From Oegoconia quadripuncta (taxonomy: Eukaryota > Arthropoda > Insecta > Lepidoptera > Autostichidae), in assembly GCA_949316235.1 (NCBI GenBank), contig OX438741.1, positions 39,160,962 through 39,224,961 of the forward strand: DNA of 64,000 nt, in the 5' to 3' direction. Shown piece after piece: positions 46,917 to 59,600 of the stretch; position 1 is the first letter of the stretch; every line of letters starts with the position of its first letter. Position numbers and translations under genes: made by a program. Below the pieces are notes generated by a model, which did no database searches, was not told the origin of the DNA, and was given only the letters and a program-made list of their open reading frames with translations.

Positions 46917-47088
46917 TCCCAACTAATGTTATAAATGCGAAAGTTTGTGTACACATGTAAAAGCTGGACGGATTTGGATGATTGGGTGGTAGACAGAATG
47001 GGGCCTGGAATAACATGTAGGCAAATTTTTTTGCGGAACCGATAATGATGAAATATTCCACACGGACAAAGTTGTGAGCGGAAGCTAG
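46917..47088 (+). mobile_element. Lep1-like non-autonomous Helitron, 172 bp
   Basis: Begins TCCCAACTAATGTTATAAAT after an A and ends AAGCTAG before a T: the TC...CTAG termini and A|T insertion site of Helitrons. The interior GCGAAAGTTTGTG, AAGCTGGACGGATTTGGATG and CACGGACAAAGTTGTGAGCG resembles the lepidopteran family with the GACGAAGTCGCGGGCAACAG end, seen at 19669-19693. Confidence 0.65.
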
Positions 47089-47149
47089 TAACAATAAAAC
47101 CTATAATTTGGGACATTATTGGTTGATTACAATAAGAATAAGCTACATG

Positions 47150-47275
47150 CAGCAGATAAAAGAGAAGTTGAACGTCGTGTCGTATCAAGAGGGCAAGAAG
47201 AAGGCAGAGAGCAGGGAGATATGGAAAAAACTCCACCGACAAGAGCATGGCTCTTAAGTAAGATGATGATGATTG
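47150..47275 (+). repeat. RTE-like LINE 3' end
   Basis: ...GGAAAAAACTCCACCGACAA and GAGCATGGCTC, then AGATGATGATGATTGATTGA. The C-terminal peptide (..LHRQEHG-like) and (ATG)n tail fit an RTE subfamily different from the 35-kb copy. Confidence 0.5.
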
Positions 47276-48034
47276 ATTGACTAGGTAGCGTAAATAAAAT
47301 ATGTTTAACTTTTTGTTCTTTTTTCTGAGATTATTTCATCATTTTTATGTTTTCACACAAAATATAAAATGTTTAAATAATCACAATAAAATAACAATTC
47401 AGAAATATCACTACATGTGGATGGTTATTATACAACTGATGCTAAACAAATATTTTTATATGATTATCTGGACATTTTATAAGTTTTTCGACTATTACCT
47501 ACTCAAACTTGTAGAAACTACTTCATTTCAATTTTTTTTTTTATTTAATTGTGTATCTAGAACAAACGAAACAACACAAAGACAATCACAATTTTGTTAG
47601 TACCTAGGTCATAATTTGGGAATAATACATTCATGTGTAAGGAGGACTTTAAATGTTATAGGGCGAGGGAATTCGGTGGGGGAAAGGACATCATGCAAAG
47701 AGAATCTGTTTTGAAAATATTAGGTCCTTACCTATGAAATTGACGTTTTGTATGAAGAATTTCATTAAAACTGTTTTCTCCATACAAACATTTTTGATTT
47801 TTTTTTGGGAACGGCAAATCCAAAAGCTAACCTTTGTGGTATTGTTATTTTTATTTATTTATTTATTTTCAACGATCTCACTACCTTAACCCATAACTTA
47901 CTACATAAACAGGTTCCGTAGGCAACAATAAGAAACCCTATAGTTTCGGCATGTCCGTCTGTCGGCAGTTGAGCTCAGGCTCTTAGTACTAGAGAGCTGT
48001 AATCTGGCGCGGGTTAATATAATCACGCCGACAA

Positions 48035-48180
48035 AGTGGTAAAATGAAATCTTGCCGAATTTACTTTCGGTTGAAGAATATTTATCAAATACAAAGAGAC
48101 CCTGTTCTAAGTCCGCATATTGTGACGGGCAAGTACGGAGCTCTACACTGCTGGTAGCCCGACACGCACTTGACCAGTTT
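48035..48180. repeat. Dispersed repeat family E
   Basis: TTTACTTTCGGTTGAAGAAT, TCTAAGTCCGCATATTGTGA and CCCGACACGCACTTGACC. It pairs with 15480-15605. Confidence 0.6.
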
Positions 48181-48184
48181 ACTA

Positions 48185-48290
48185 TTTTACCACAGGACGT
48201 CCAATGCTGGACATAGGCTGTCCGGAGCGACCGATTGGAAGCGGCCTGCCTCCAGCGTGTTCCGGTGATCTTTGTCAGGTCCCACACTGC
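48185..48290 (-). repeat. RTE LINE 3' end, divergent subfamily
   Basis: The minus strand encodes TKITGTRWRQAASNRSLRTA and YVQHWTSCG, the RTE C-terminal ..GSRW..A..R..WR.L.EAYVQ.WT block. Confidence 0.7.
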
Positions 48291-50073
48291 ACTTTCTAAG
48301 TTAGTATGGATGTTGATAATAAATATCTAATAGTTATTTGAAAGAAAACATTTTTAATGAAAACAATGTTTATTATTATACATTATACTTAGTGAGAGAT
48401 TTAAAAATGTGCAAATAATTTTCTACCTAAATTAATGGCCTCTTACTTAGGTGACTCTATATTATAATACAAATACATACTCTTTCTTGCACAAAAATAT
48501 CTATCAATTCTCTATGATAGATAGCACAGAGCAGGTTGGTGATATACAGAGTAGATTATTGAGATGGCGCACACAGGGCAACTACCTACCGCATTCACAC
48601 ATTTTGTAAAAAAAATATGCAATCAGCAAGAAAATGTTAAAAATATAAACTTTATTGATGCCAGTCGGTCCTGTTTGTTATAGGTAAGACTATCGGACCA
48701 ACTGAGGTTGGAGATGGAAGGACAATTCCCACCGAACTTACTTTATACTTAACAAATCTTTTAATCAGGAACGCACTGGCCGCTACAAACGCCTACTACT
48801 ATTAAATCAGATGCGCTTTTGTGTAAGTTGCTCATTTTCTTGCTGACTGTACACTTTTTCCAAAACGTGTGACTCCATGGCAAAATAACGCCGCAAGTTA
48901 ATGATTATTGTTGTTTTCCTTTGTATAACAGTCAGTAGAACTTTGTGCCCATCTCAAAAGTGCACCCTGTACCTACGAGACGATATATCGAACCTTGTAG
49001 GTATTACACGTCACTCACACATTAAAACGTCAATGTACTTATTAAAAATTACAAACTACTTAGGGACTTATCGGTAAAATAAAATTACAATTTTGTGATC
49101 AAAAAATCAGTCGGATTCGGACGAGTTACCTACTTATTGCTCATTTGCGGAATGGAGATGTCGAACTACACACATGTGTGGACACCTACGGGTAGTGTAT
49201 ACCTAAGTCAGCATCAGCATTAAGTAGGTAGGTATCTATGTTAGCTGTCAAGCAAGGTGTTCAAATATACTTATTTGTCGTCGCAAGCGATAAATTAGCG
49301 ACTAAGTGGACAGTCGTATCACTCTATAGTAGGTACCTACCTAGTTTGTTACAAAAAGGAGTGAGCCTGCTGAAACGAGGAGGACACGTGAACAAAATTA
49401 TGGTGGAGTCTGAAATGGTCATTCATATTGTTACCAACCATCAAAGGAGACGCATCGATAACTTCGATGTAAGAATTAGATGTTTAGTGTGAGAATGAAC
49501 TAGGGTGAATCTGTGAAAAGATGAACAGCTCGTTGGTAGAACATTCGATGGATGTGTATGAGAAAGCTTTATTTAACGCATGTGACAACAAAGAATATTC
49601 TTTGCAATACCAAGATAAACTCTGTATCAAGGTTTGTTTTTCTCAGATTGTGATGCTGAGTGTCGGTGGTTTGCTATAACTGATACTCTCTGTAGTCTAC
49701 ATGAATGAGGTACAGTTCTTTGCGACACAAGTCACCGTGGACACTGGGCTCGGCAGGCCGTTAGGCGCTATATCCTTTATTCTAATCTTATTGTAAGTTT
49801 CTAGTAGGTACTTAATTTATTATTAATATCAAATATTCATAAGCTGTTTTAGTCGTTTTGTTTTATAATAAACGTTACAAAAGGTAAGGAATTGTAATTT
49901 ACATTGATCGGGTTCCATTGTGTTCGTTACTGCACTTGGAAATCTATCCGCTTACGTACGTACCTACTTAGTGCCTACTTATCTATCACCTACAAGTAAG
50001 TAGTTGGTTAATGAGGGACCGTGTAATAATGATGATGTTTTCATTCGCAGAGTTTTCTCACTGGGTTATCTAA
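48291..50073. other. No gene seen
   Basis: AT-rich intergenic DNA between the complex III gene and the Cow 3' end. It may contain the distal Cow 3' UTR; minus-strand AATAAA-type hexamers occur (e.g. near 49790), but I cannot choose one. Confidence 0.45.
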
Positions 50074-50392
50074 GGCCCGTATTAATAAACCAATTTCATG
50101 TATCACCCGAAATGCGTCTTAAGAAGTTGACGCTATCTCAAGCTTCGTGCTAATTTATAAACCAATCTTGAGGTCTACTCAGCTAAGATCACTTCTCAAG
50201 TATTCGCTTCAGCGACGAATGAATGATAGTCTTGAGTTTCGTTTCTTAATACGCGCATCTCTTAAGTGAGTACCTACTGCTCGAGTATGCATGTGGTTTT
50301 CAGGTCTCAAGTTAGGTTCATTAATCAGCACGTTTACTTGAGACCGGTCACAAGACTGTTCTCAATCTTGAGAATGGCTATTAATACGGGCC
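50074..50392. mobile_element. PIF/Harbinger-like MITE, 319 bp, TAA target duplication
   Basis: GGCCCGTATTAATA at the left end and its complement TATTAATACGGGCC at the right, flanked by TAA on both sides (50071-50073 and 50393-50395). The TIR type and TWA target fit PIF/Harbinger-derived MITEs. No coding potential. Confidence 0.75.
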
Positions 50393-50644
50393 TAAAACTA
50401 CAACGTGTAGCGTTCGATAGGCCGAGCGAATTGCATATATACCAGTGTCGTATCGGCAATAGGACCACAGCAGCCGGTCTCCCCGATCGCAGTCCTCGCG
50501 GGCAAAGGGAATTTATGTTCTTTTAACAAAAAAAAAAAACCTCGTCGACCGGGTGCTCGCCCTCCATCGAGTTGCGAAGAAAACTCGCGCTCCTCGAAAC
50601 TAATTTGACAAGGTCGTCTCGACGCACTCGCCGCGGAGGGGCGG

Positions 50645-53600
50645 CTAGAAGCGCGGCCCGACGTCGCCGCTGCCCTCCGCGGGCGCGCCGTCCTCGTCGT
50701 CGGCGGGCGCTCCCCCCTCGCCCCCGCCGGCCCCCCCGGCGGGGGGACAGGCGGGCGCGCCGCGCGTGCGCGAGCCGGCGAGCTCCACGCCGTGCGGCGA
50801 CACGCACCAGCACACGCCGAGCGCGGGGTGGCACTGCCGCGGCCGGTAGAAGCCGCGCGCGTCGCACGCCGGCACGTAGGCTCCCCCCCCTCCCCCTCCC
50901 CCGCCCCGCGCGCCGTGCGCCCGCGCCAGCGCCGTGCAGGGCCGCGCCGCGCGCCGCAAGCAGCGGCACCAGGCGCCGCGCCCGACCCCCTCCCCCTCCC
51001 CTTCGCCGCCCCCCTCGCCGCCCCCGCACCGCGCCAGCCATGGCCGCAGGCACCGCTCGCGCTCGTCGTGCCCTACACACACACAAGTCAACGACATTGC
51101 ACTGGAGTATGACTCCTATGTATGACTCCCATCACAGTGTAACATCGACTCCCGAGGGGAGCGTGGAGAGGCCTCGGAGCGTATTCGGAAGGGACGACGC
51201 CGGCTCCGCGCTCCCGGACGGGCCTCCCCGGGGAGATCGCCGCGTGTCTAGCTAGACCGGGGAGGATTACTTTTCCAGCTCAAAAAATTCTCAAAGCATT
51301 AATTCGGAAATCACGAGGTGCGAACGTATCTTTGATTGCTAATTTTCTATATTTAGAAGTAAAAATAATGACCCCACCTTTGGAAGGTTACCAGCACGGC
51401 TAGCGCGACTTGGCGTTATTCGAGTGAGAAAGAGTCGCGGGAGAAGGAAGAATTCGTCAGGGTCGTTGGCCGAGAGCAGGCCGTCGCCGTCGCTGTAGAG
51501 GCTAGTATAGGTGCGACAGAGATACTCACTGAGCGCGTAGAGATCGTTGGCGGAGAGCAGGCCGTCGCCGTCCCCGTCGAGGTGTGCGAACATCCAGCGC
51601 ACCTCCGGCTTGCAGTCCCGCGGGAAACCTGCGTCACACCACACCGGTCTCCGTTAAATTTATATGCCTACTTTTTGGGTTACTCATTGGCACTAAACAT
51701 TGGTGTTGATTTCGTTACGCTTTTAATTTAAAGTGATTTATTTATTTTATTCGAACAGAAATAAGGTGTTTAGATGTATAAAATCAAAAGGTACTCGCAA
51801 ATAAATTCAGATATAGTCTTATCAACTGAAAAATATAAAACAAGGTAACAAACTTCAAAACTACAAGTATTTATTCTTCTTCTTTTTTTGAATAATAGAA
51901 TTTTGATATTTATTTATTAGTTGCTATACGCGGATTTCGATAAAATTTGGTAAAGAGACTGTAGAATAAGCCTCCAGGGATACATGACTGACACAAGACA
52001 TAAAAATAAACTTTATAGAAAAAGATTTTTTTTTTTTATTAATTGTAGTCTTCTGTGAAACATTCGTTTTATATTTAAACATTATATTCAAATTTTATTC
52101 CTACAGGCAAACATTATTTTGAAAAATTGTAAACGAAGTGATATGCGTTTAAATTTTTTTTAAGAACACCGGTGGTGAGATGTATTTTTCGGGGGAGTTG
52201 TAGTATATTGATAACCTTGCCTTATTTCGGTGTTTAACCGTAGCGTAATGGTTTACTGCAACGTAAACGAATATCGCTTAGTCAGCGCAAATACCGATGT
52301 ATTATATGCGCTTGTTATTGATTAAACGGCCTTGTTCGTGCAACATCACAATAGACAACGAGTCTTATTTACGGAACCCTCCGTCCTTCGACCACACCCC
52401 GTGCACTCGCGGCGGGGCGGTACCCCGTGCACTCACCGCGGGGCGGTACCCCGTGCACTCACCGCGGGGCGGTACCCCGTGCACTCACCGCGGGGCGGTA
52501 CCCCGTGCACTCACCGTGGGGCGGCGGAGGCGCGGCACCAGCTTCATCCATGAGCACTGAGAACCAATCCAACAACCGGTCCGCCAACGCCTCCAGCGCA
52601 CAGCCGCTTACATCTGCGATAAACCACATTAGAATTATTGTTATAAGCTAAAGTTTAATGTATTTGTCTGACTGGAGAAACTACGAGTATTTTGCGTATC
52701 CTATAATATTTTGTTGATTTTTAGGGTTCCGTAATTAACCTAGGAATTCTTACAGGTTCGCCACGTTCCTCCGGCCACCCATCTGTAGGTATCTCACGGC
52801 CCTTTTACTCGCAGGCTATTACAAGTAGCTCGATTACTAAACTAAAATTAACTAAACTAAAAAGGAAAGGGTCCTGATGATATCCCCTCCTATTTTTGTA
52901 GTCGCATGTGCTTCAAGTTTGGCTGTTCCTTTACATATAATATTTAATTATTCATTTAAAAACTGGCACATTTCCGTCAAAGCGAGGACAGTACAGTGAT
53001 CAATTTTATTATAGGCCAATATCGATTCTATCTTTGCAAAAATATTTATTTATTTTTTTAATTTTTATTTATTTAAATATTTTTTAATATTTAATTAATA
53101 AATAATTATTTAAATAATTTAAATCTCGAGAAGTGTCTCGAGATTTCTCTCCACAAGTCAACTTTTTTTCTTAATGGTTAACTGGATACGCGTTTGACCA
53201 CAATCTCACCTGATGGGAAGTGATGATGTGGCCGAAGATGAAGCACGCGATCTCAGTAGATGCCTATTCACCCTGCTCTTGAAGATTCCAAGATTGTAGG
53301 ATTCAGGAAAGACTGACGCCGGAAGGGAGTTCCTTGCCTTGGCTGTTCGCATTATGAATGAAGAGTCGAACCGCTTAGTGCGAATGTTCGGTTTGGCTTT
53401 GTTAAAGGACGGTCAACGTGTTCTAATTTGGTGTCGTTTGTTGACTCTATTACTGAAAACTTCAGTAAAACGTTTGATAGCGGCTCCTATCGTGTATTGC
53501 TACAGAAGTAAATTATTTATGGTTTTTCGAGCTCGATCTTCCAGTGGATAAAATCATACTTGTCTCAGAGGAAGTTATATGTGGTGGCAAACGACCATCA

Positions 53601-56600
53601 ATCTGTCCTTGAAGAGATTACTTCAGGTGTACCACAAGGCTCACATATCGGTCCAATTGTCTTCAATATATTCATATACCTAGCTTTTTTAAATAACCCA
53701 ACGAAAAGTGTTGTTTGAAATCGGTCGCGCGATAAATACGGGCTTTGCTTTTTTCGAAGTTCGATCTTCAACTGGCTGTTGCTGCCGTGTCGTGAACTCA
53801 CCGTCGCCGTTGCCGCCGCTGTCCCGCTCTGGCAGCACGTCGTTGTGCGCCGCTCCCGCTCCCCCTCCCGCTCCCCCGCGCCCCCGCCCGCGCCGCCGCC
53901 GCTCCTGCAACACGCACACAGCCCCATTGGTCGGTGTCGGGCGCGACTCCCCTCCGCTCTCCCCTCGTCACGGCGCGGGAGGGAATGCCCCGTTAGCTCA
54001 GGTGGAGGAACACTGAGGGAGTGCGCGCACTCGACGATGCCTGTTTCGTTGTCGGTGAGCCAGGGCTAATTAATTAATTAATAAATTATTGTGTGACCTT
54101 AATTGACCTCGAATTTATTCCATTACAACATCACGACGTTTATCCCCAACAAATTCGTGCGAGTGTTCCGAAAGAAGTTTTAAGCTCGAACCGACACCCA
54201 AGTTCACCTTTCAAATTGTGCAGAAATGCACACGTATAGTAGGAAATGAAAGCATCGTCGTCGAAGCGTACTCGCACGTGAAGATGTTTCCGGTGTAAAG
54301 CTTTCATTTTTTTTTATGCACGACGGGTTCGTACTTGACCTCAATCACACCTGATGTTAAGTGAGGATGAGGTCGAAGGTGGAAGCGTACTGACCCGTAA
54401 AAATCATTCAGTAAATATGGCCAGCAAAGGTGACCGCGGCCTGCCTCGGCGCGAGTTCGCCCTGGTCCGAGTGAAGAAGCCGCATCGTCGCAGGTCGTTG
54501 TGCAGGTCGAGGCGACAGAGGGAGGAGTAGGTGCGGGTGCGACAGGGACGGGGTACTCACCTCGCGGCGCGTGCGACAGGGACAGAAGCCGCGACACTGC
54601 AGCGTGACGGGGCGGGCGCGCCGCACACAGTTGTGCAGGTCGAGGCGACAGAGGGAGGAGTAGGTGCGGTTGTCGGAGCCACACAGGAACTGCGCCCGGG
54701 ACACGTGGCCGCAACCCACGCAGCTGCAACACGTCACATCACTCACTCACGGGAGGCCGACTTGCGACGCGACCGGCCCCCTTATTGTTTAATTTCAATG
54801 GTAATGGACTGTTTGTCCAATTCAGCAATTGGTCGAATTCGGCAGTTGTATTTGCCAACTGCAAACTTAGTAGCTTGCAAATGCTAACTGCCAGATGGCT
54901 AACAGTCTGACACAATCCATTCTGAGCCCATATGGTCCATACACTCTCCCAGTGAAAGGAAGCTGCGCCCCAACAGTGAGGACCTGTAAGGCTGTTGATG
55001 ATAAATTGATGTTCATACTAACATTGCCGGCCGCATCCAGCGTGACATGAGGACCACCATTACAAGTCCATTTATATCTCGTAGAAGGTTCTCTCTAAAT
55101 AATGATTGAACATCGAATGCTGGCATGCTTGAGAAAATCTTTATTAGTGCTCTTTGCAAGTGTCTGAGGTATAAGTATTCTTTAACGAAGACATCAGGTA
55201 CTTCAAATTCAATTATTTTGCATCTCACCTGCTCGACAAGGTCTCTTTTCTTGCTTGAAAAGAGAAAGAAAAAACCCATATTTTGCCGATTCTTCAAATA
55301 CAGGACAATTACAGTACCTATAGTTTTCCGATTAAAAGTATTAGGAGAACACAGACTATAAGGGCTTATGTGGTAGAGGACACCTTCACTGCTTCGTGGC
55401 GGGCGGCGCCACGCAACACGCACGGGGTGCGGCACCATCATGCATGTCCTACCAGTTTCTGCTTCCCTGGGAGGTATTTGTTATACTATAGACTACTGCG
55501 GACGGACTGCGATGAGCCACAACGTACCACGGGGATAGACTATTGAGTGGACCACGAGAAGGAGGAGGTACATACCCGTCGGGTGTGGGCGCATCAGTGA
55601 CGTCATCGAGCGCGTTGCCTGGCGGCGGCGGGTCGCGCGCGGCGGCGTCATAGAACACGTCGTCATCGTCAGCGCCGTCCGCCCCGCCCCCCGCGCTCCC
55701 CGCCCCCGCCGCCCCCACCTCGCCGCTCGCCGCCAAGACCATGTCGCTGCAACACACACGCGGCATCACCATAGTAGAAACAGAAAAAGTATGTGCTCGT
55801 AGAATAGAACATAGAACCAAATCGACTTATATAAGTGCACGCTCAATGCGCACATACATACACACAACGTTCATATTCATCTCAAGAACGCAAAAGATAC
55901 GTAGTGTCTAAGTACTTACCTACTTACACAATTTATGATAAGAAATGTTTACGAAATGTGGACCGTAGTTAAAGAATATTGGATATAAGTGCATAAATTG
56001 AAAATTTAAAAAATTGGGTTAAAGGCTAAATGTATTCGAAACGACTTAATCGATTTTCGTCAAACATAGCCAATTACCTGTCCTCTCGTTTAGTCTTTTG
56101 TACAAAAACTGCACGCAATACAGTACGCAATACAGAGATACATCCTGACAAAGACTGGTCACTCACACATACCACACGCACGGACGGATGCCTGACATGT
56201 GGATGACTTTCGTTCTTCTATGGATTTCTTGCTTCATCCGCGTTTCTGTAATTCCTGATTATATGTCTATAAAGCATAAAATTAGCTGGTGCAGGTATTT
56301 ATATTCCAGAAAACTCAACAGTCAACTGCCGACGGCTTGGGATAATAGGCCACGGTTTTCCGCGGAGACACACGCTATCAAGATTCGTCCAGAAAGGCCG
56401 ATTGCGCATCTAGACAGGCGAATACAGGCATCATATACACTGACAGGCAAGCAGCTCTAAGCAGTCAACAAGACTAGAGATTACATACTGGTGGTCTGAA
56501 GCTCACAGATGCCCCAACTTCAGGATGAATTCGGTTCGAAAGTTCGTAAATATTTATTTATTTATTTATGTTAAGGAAAACCAACAGCCATGTTAAATCA

Positions 56601-59600
56601 CAAATAAAAATGGGGAATTATACCTGACGGCTAATAACAGGTTCTCACATATAGAAATATTGTAGACAATATAATAGTGGTCTAATAAAGCGCTCAGCAG
56701 GATCGAACGCTACACATACACTACATATATAATAATATTTAATGATATAATCACCATTCTTCAGATTGCAGCCCGCGATGTGGCAGACATGGGAGCACTA
56801 TTGTTTTATTGCAATTACAGTAATCGCCCACTCGAAACCCAGCCCGCACCGGAGGCTGGAAATGACGTGTTGTCCTGTCTCGGGTGTCTGTGCTGCCTGC
56901 TGGTGGAGGGCCGAGAGCGTCTGCTACACTGACCCGTTCCGCAGCAGGCGGCGCACGTTGGCGCACAGCGCGGTGGCCGCGTCCCGCAGCAGGCAGCTCT
57001 CGCGGCGCGCGCACTGCAGGGGGCGGCACAGCGGGTCTGTGCTGCCTGCTGGTGGAGGGCCGAGAGCGGCTGCTACACTGACCCGTTCCGCAGCAGGCGG
57101 CGCACGTTGGCGCACAGCGCGGTGGCCGCGTCCCGCAGCAGGCAGCTCTCGCGGCGCGCGCACTGCAGGGGGCGGCACAGCGGGTCTGCAACACGGCACG
57201 TCCCACGGGGTAAGCTATTTGGCCATTTTGCGAGTGCGCTTTAGTGGGCGCCGTGTAGGGTACCATTGGGCGAGGAGATTGGCTCGATATCTCTCCCACA
57301 CCTAACACTACACACTGTGACATGGTCCGGGGTTAATTTTTAAGCCACAGGGCACGAGTGAAAATAGGTCATCCTGTCAGGCACTGGGCGTCCACCATAG
57401 GCCTCCCTCATAGATTTCCGTTGTAGTTGGAAGCAGCCTGCATCCGACGACCCTCCGCCCCCCAGTGACGGATTAACCCTTAATCAAATTAAGCAATTGC
57501 CTAGGGCATTACGTCTGGGGGGGGCACCAGAAGAAGCACAAAAAAATCCGTCCTTAGGGCATCACGTCTCACTCTCACGTCACCAAAAACCACACCAAAA
57601 AAAGTTTATAGGACTAATTTGAAAATTCGCGCGTTTTAATTTAACATAAGAGCCGACCTAGAGTTACCCCGCTCTCCCGCTTGCGCCCACTCGCTGCCCG
57701 CTAGTCTAGTGCATTCGGCAATTCGAAAGCACCGGTATTGCGATGCACGGAGATGCGAAAAAGAGGAAAGATATACAAAGAAACAGCAGACAAATTCTCA
57801 TTCTTGAATAAAATTCCCGATGCCGATAAAATTATGTGTCCCGATCAAACAGCAGAATACAGTCAGCACAGTACAAATCTAGTTAACACATATCCAGAAG
57901 ACCTGAACATCGAATTAATAACAGAAATTCAACAGTTTCATTCATATGTCATAAGTAAAATAAGTTCCAGACCCAGTGATTCGGCTCGTACAAGTTTACA
58001 TCAAACTCACGCACAATTGTATAAAATAATACATGACAATAAAATAGAATCAGCTTTCCCTAATGTGGAAACAGCCCTGCGTATATTTTTATCGCTTATG
58101 ATAGCTCAGCGGAACGTTCTTTTTCAAAATTAAAAATGTTAAAAAATGAAAAAAGGACAAAGATGATTCAAGAAAGGCTCGATAATTTATCGATATTAAA
58201 CATAGAGTCCGATATTTAAAAAAAGTTAGACGTTAATACTATCTTACATGAATTCAATGCCCGGAAAAGCCGCAAGCCGCATTTCAATAAATAAATAAAT
58301 TATGCTTTGGTTTTTATGGTTGTCGCACACTCCACTTCTAAGGTACGTTATCTATCTCATCATCTTATTTTACAAAAAAAACTAATGTCTTTAGGCGGTA
58401 AAGGTTTAAAGACCGATTCTAGTTGACATACGGATAGGGGGGCCCACAGGCGTGGATTGCTTAGGGCATCAAGTAGTCCGTCACTGCCGCCCCCTTAGCG
58501 CCGTACGCTGCACTTACCGGTGCGTACTGTCCACTGAAGAAATTTAATGTCTCACCGGCCATCGGTTCTGTCCTGGCCACTGCCACTTCAACTTACAATC
58601 CGCTGAGCTGTGTCAGTGCGAAAAAAGATACCTACTTGGACACAATTGTAATTTGTGATTTTTCGTGTAAAGAAAAACGACGTTAATCAATACTTACTGT
58701 GCGGGTCGTACAAGTAGCGCCGCGGGCGCCGCGCCGTCCCTCCGCCCGCCCGCGCCTCCTGCAATGTTACACAATGTGCTTATAGGTAGAATGTACGTAC
58801 GAGTACATACGGTGGTAGATAGAACATTTAGTGTAGACAGGTAGGATACTTTTAAATCATCTGTAAGTAATCAATCACCTAAAAGCTTCCTGACACAAGC
58901 TTTCGCTAAGAAGACAATAAAATATACAAGTTGCCGAAGCATTTGTGAATTTATATTACTGACTTTTCAAACTCGACCACTTGTCTCTTATTTTATCTAG
59001 CGCTTTCGCTGAATCACATATTTCACTAAATGTCAAAGCAGTAATGTGGATTTCAAATTTAGTCATGTAAATAGCAATAGTAATAACCACAATGGAAAAG
59101 GGACTGAAAATACAACTTTAAATTGAAAAGTTTAGGTACACAACCACCGAGCAGATGTGGTTGTCATTATTTTTATTTATTTTATTTTTATTGTCATCTA
59201 GATAAACCAAACAACTGCGTATAAAGCTAAACATCTTCGAAACAGTTTATCAATATAAAAAAATTTGAAAACCATCGAAAGAGTTTGATATTATTGAAAT
59301 AAACCAAAAAAAATTAATATTTTCGAAGGCGTTTTTTAACAAACCTTTTACTTAAAACACAACTTTTAATTAACTTTTAGTACTATATTCTCAATCAGCT
59401 TTCCAAAGATCATATTGTTAAATGAATTACAATTTTACTCAAAATACTTTATTTCATAAGTTATAAATATACTGTCTGAAATCGTCATACTTAATCACAT
59501 TGGGTAGCATACATTGCCGTTGATTAACAAGAGAAGAAATCCATCCAGCCGTTTGGGTGCTACGATAAAGAATTCCCCACATGTAGGTTTATACCCAGAT

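Noticed and set aside
56188..56460. Plus-strand 90-codon ORF starting MPDMWMTFVLLW
   Set aside because: The hydrophobic start looks like a signal peptide, but the rest has no family motif and it lies inside a Cow intron without splice context.
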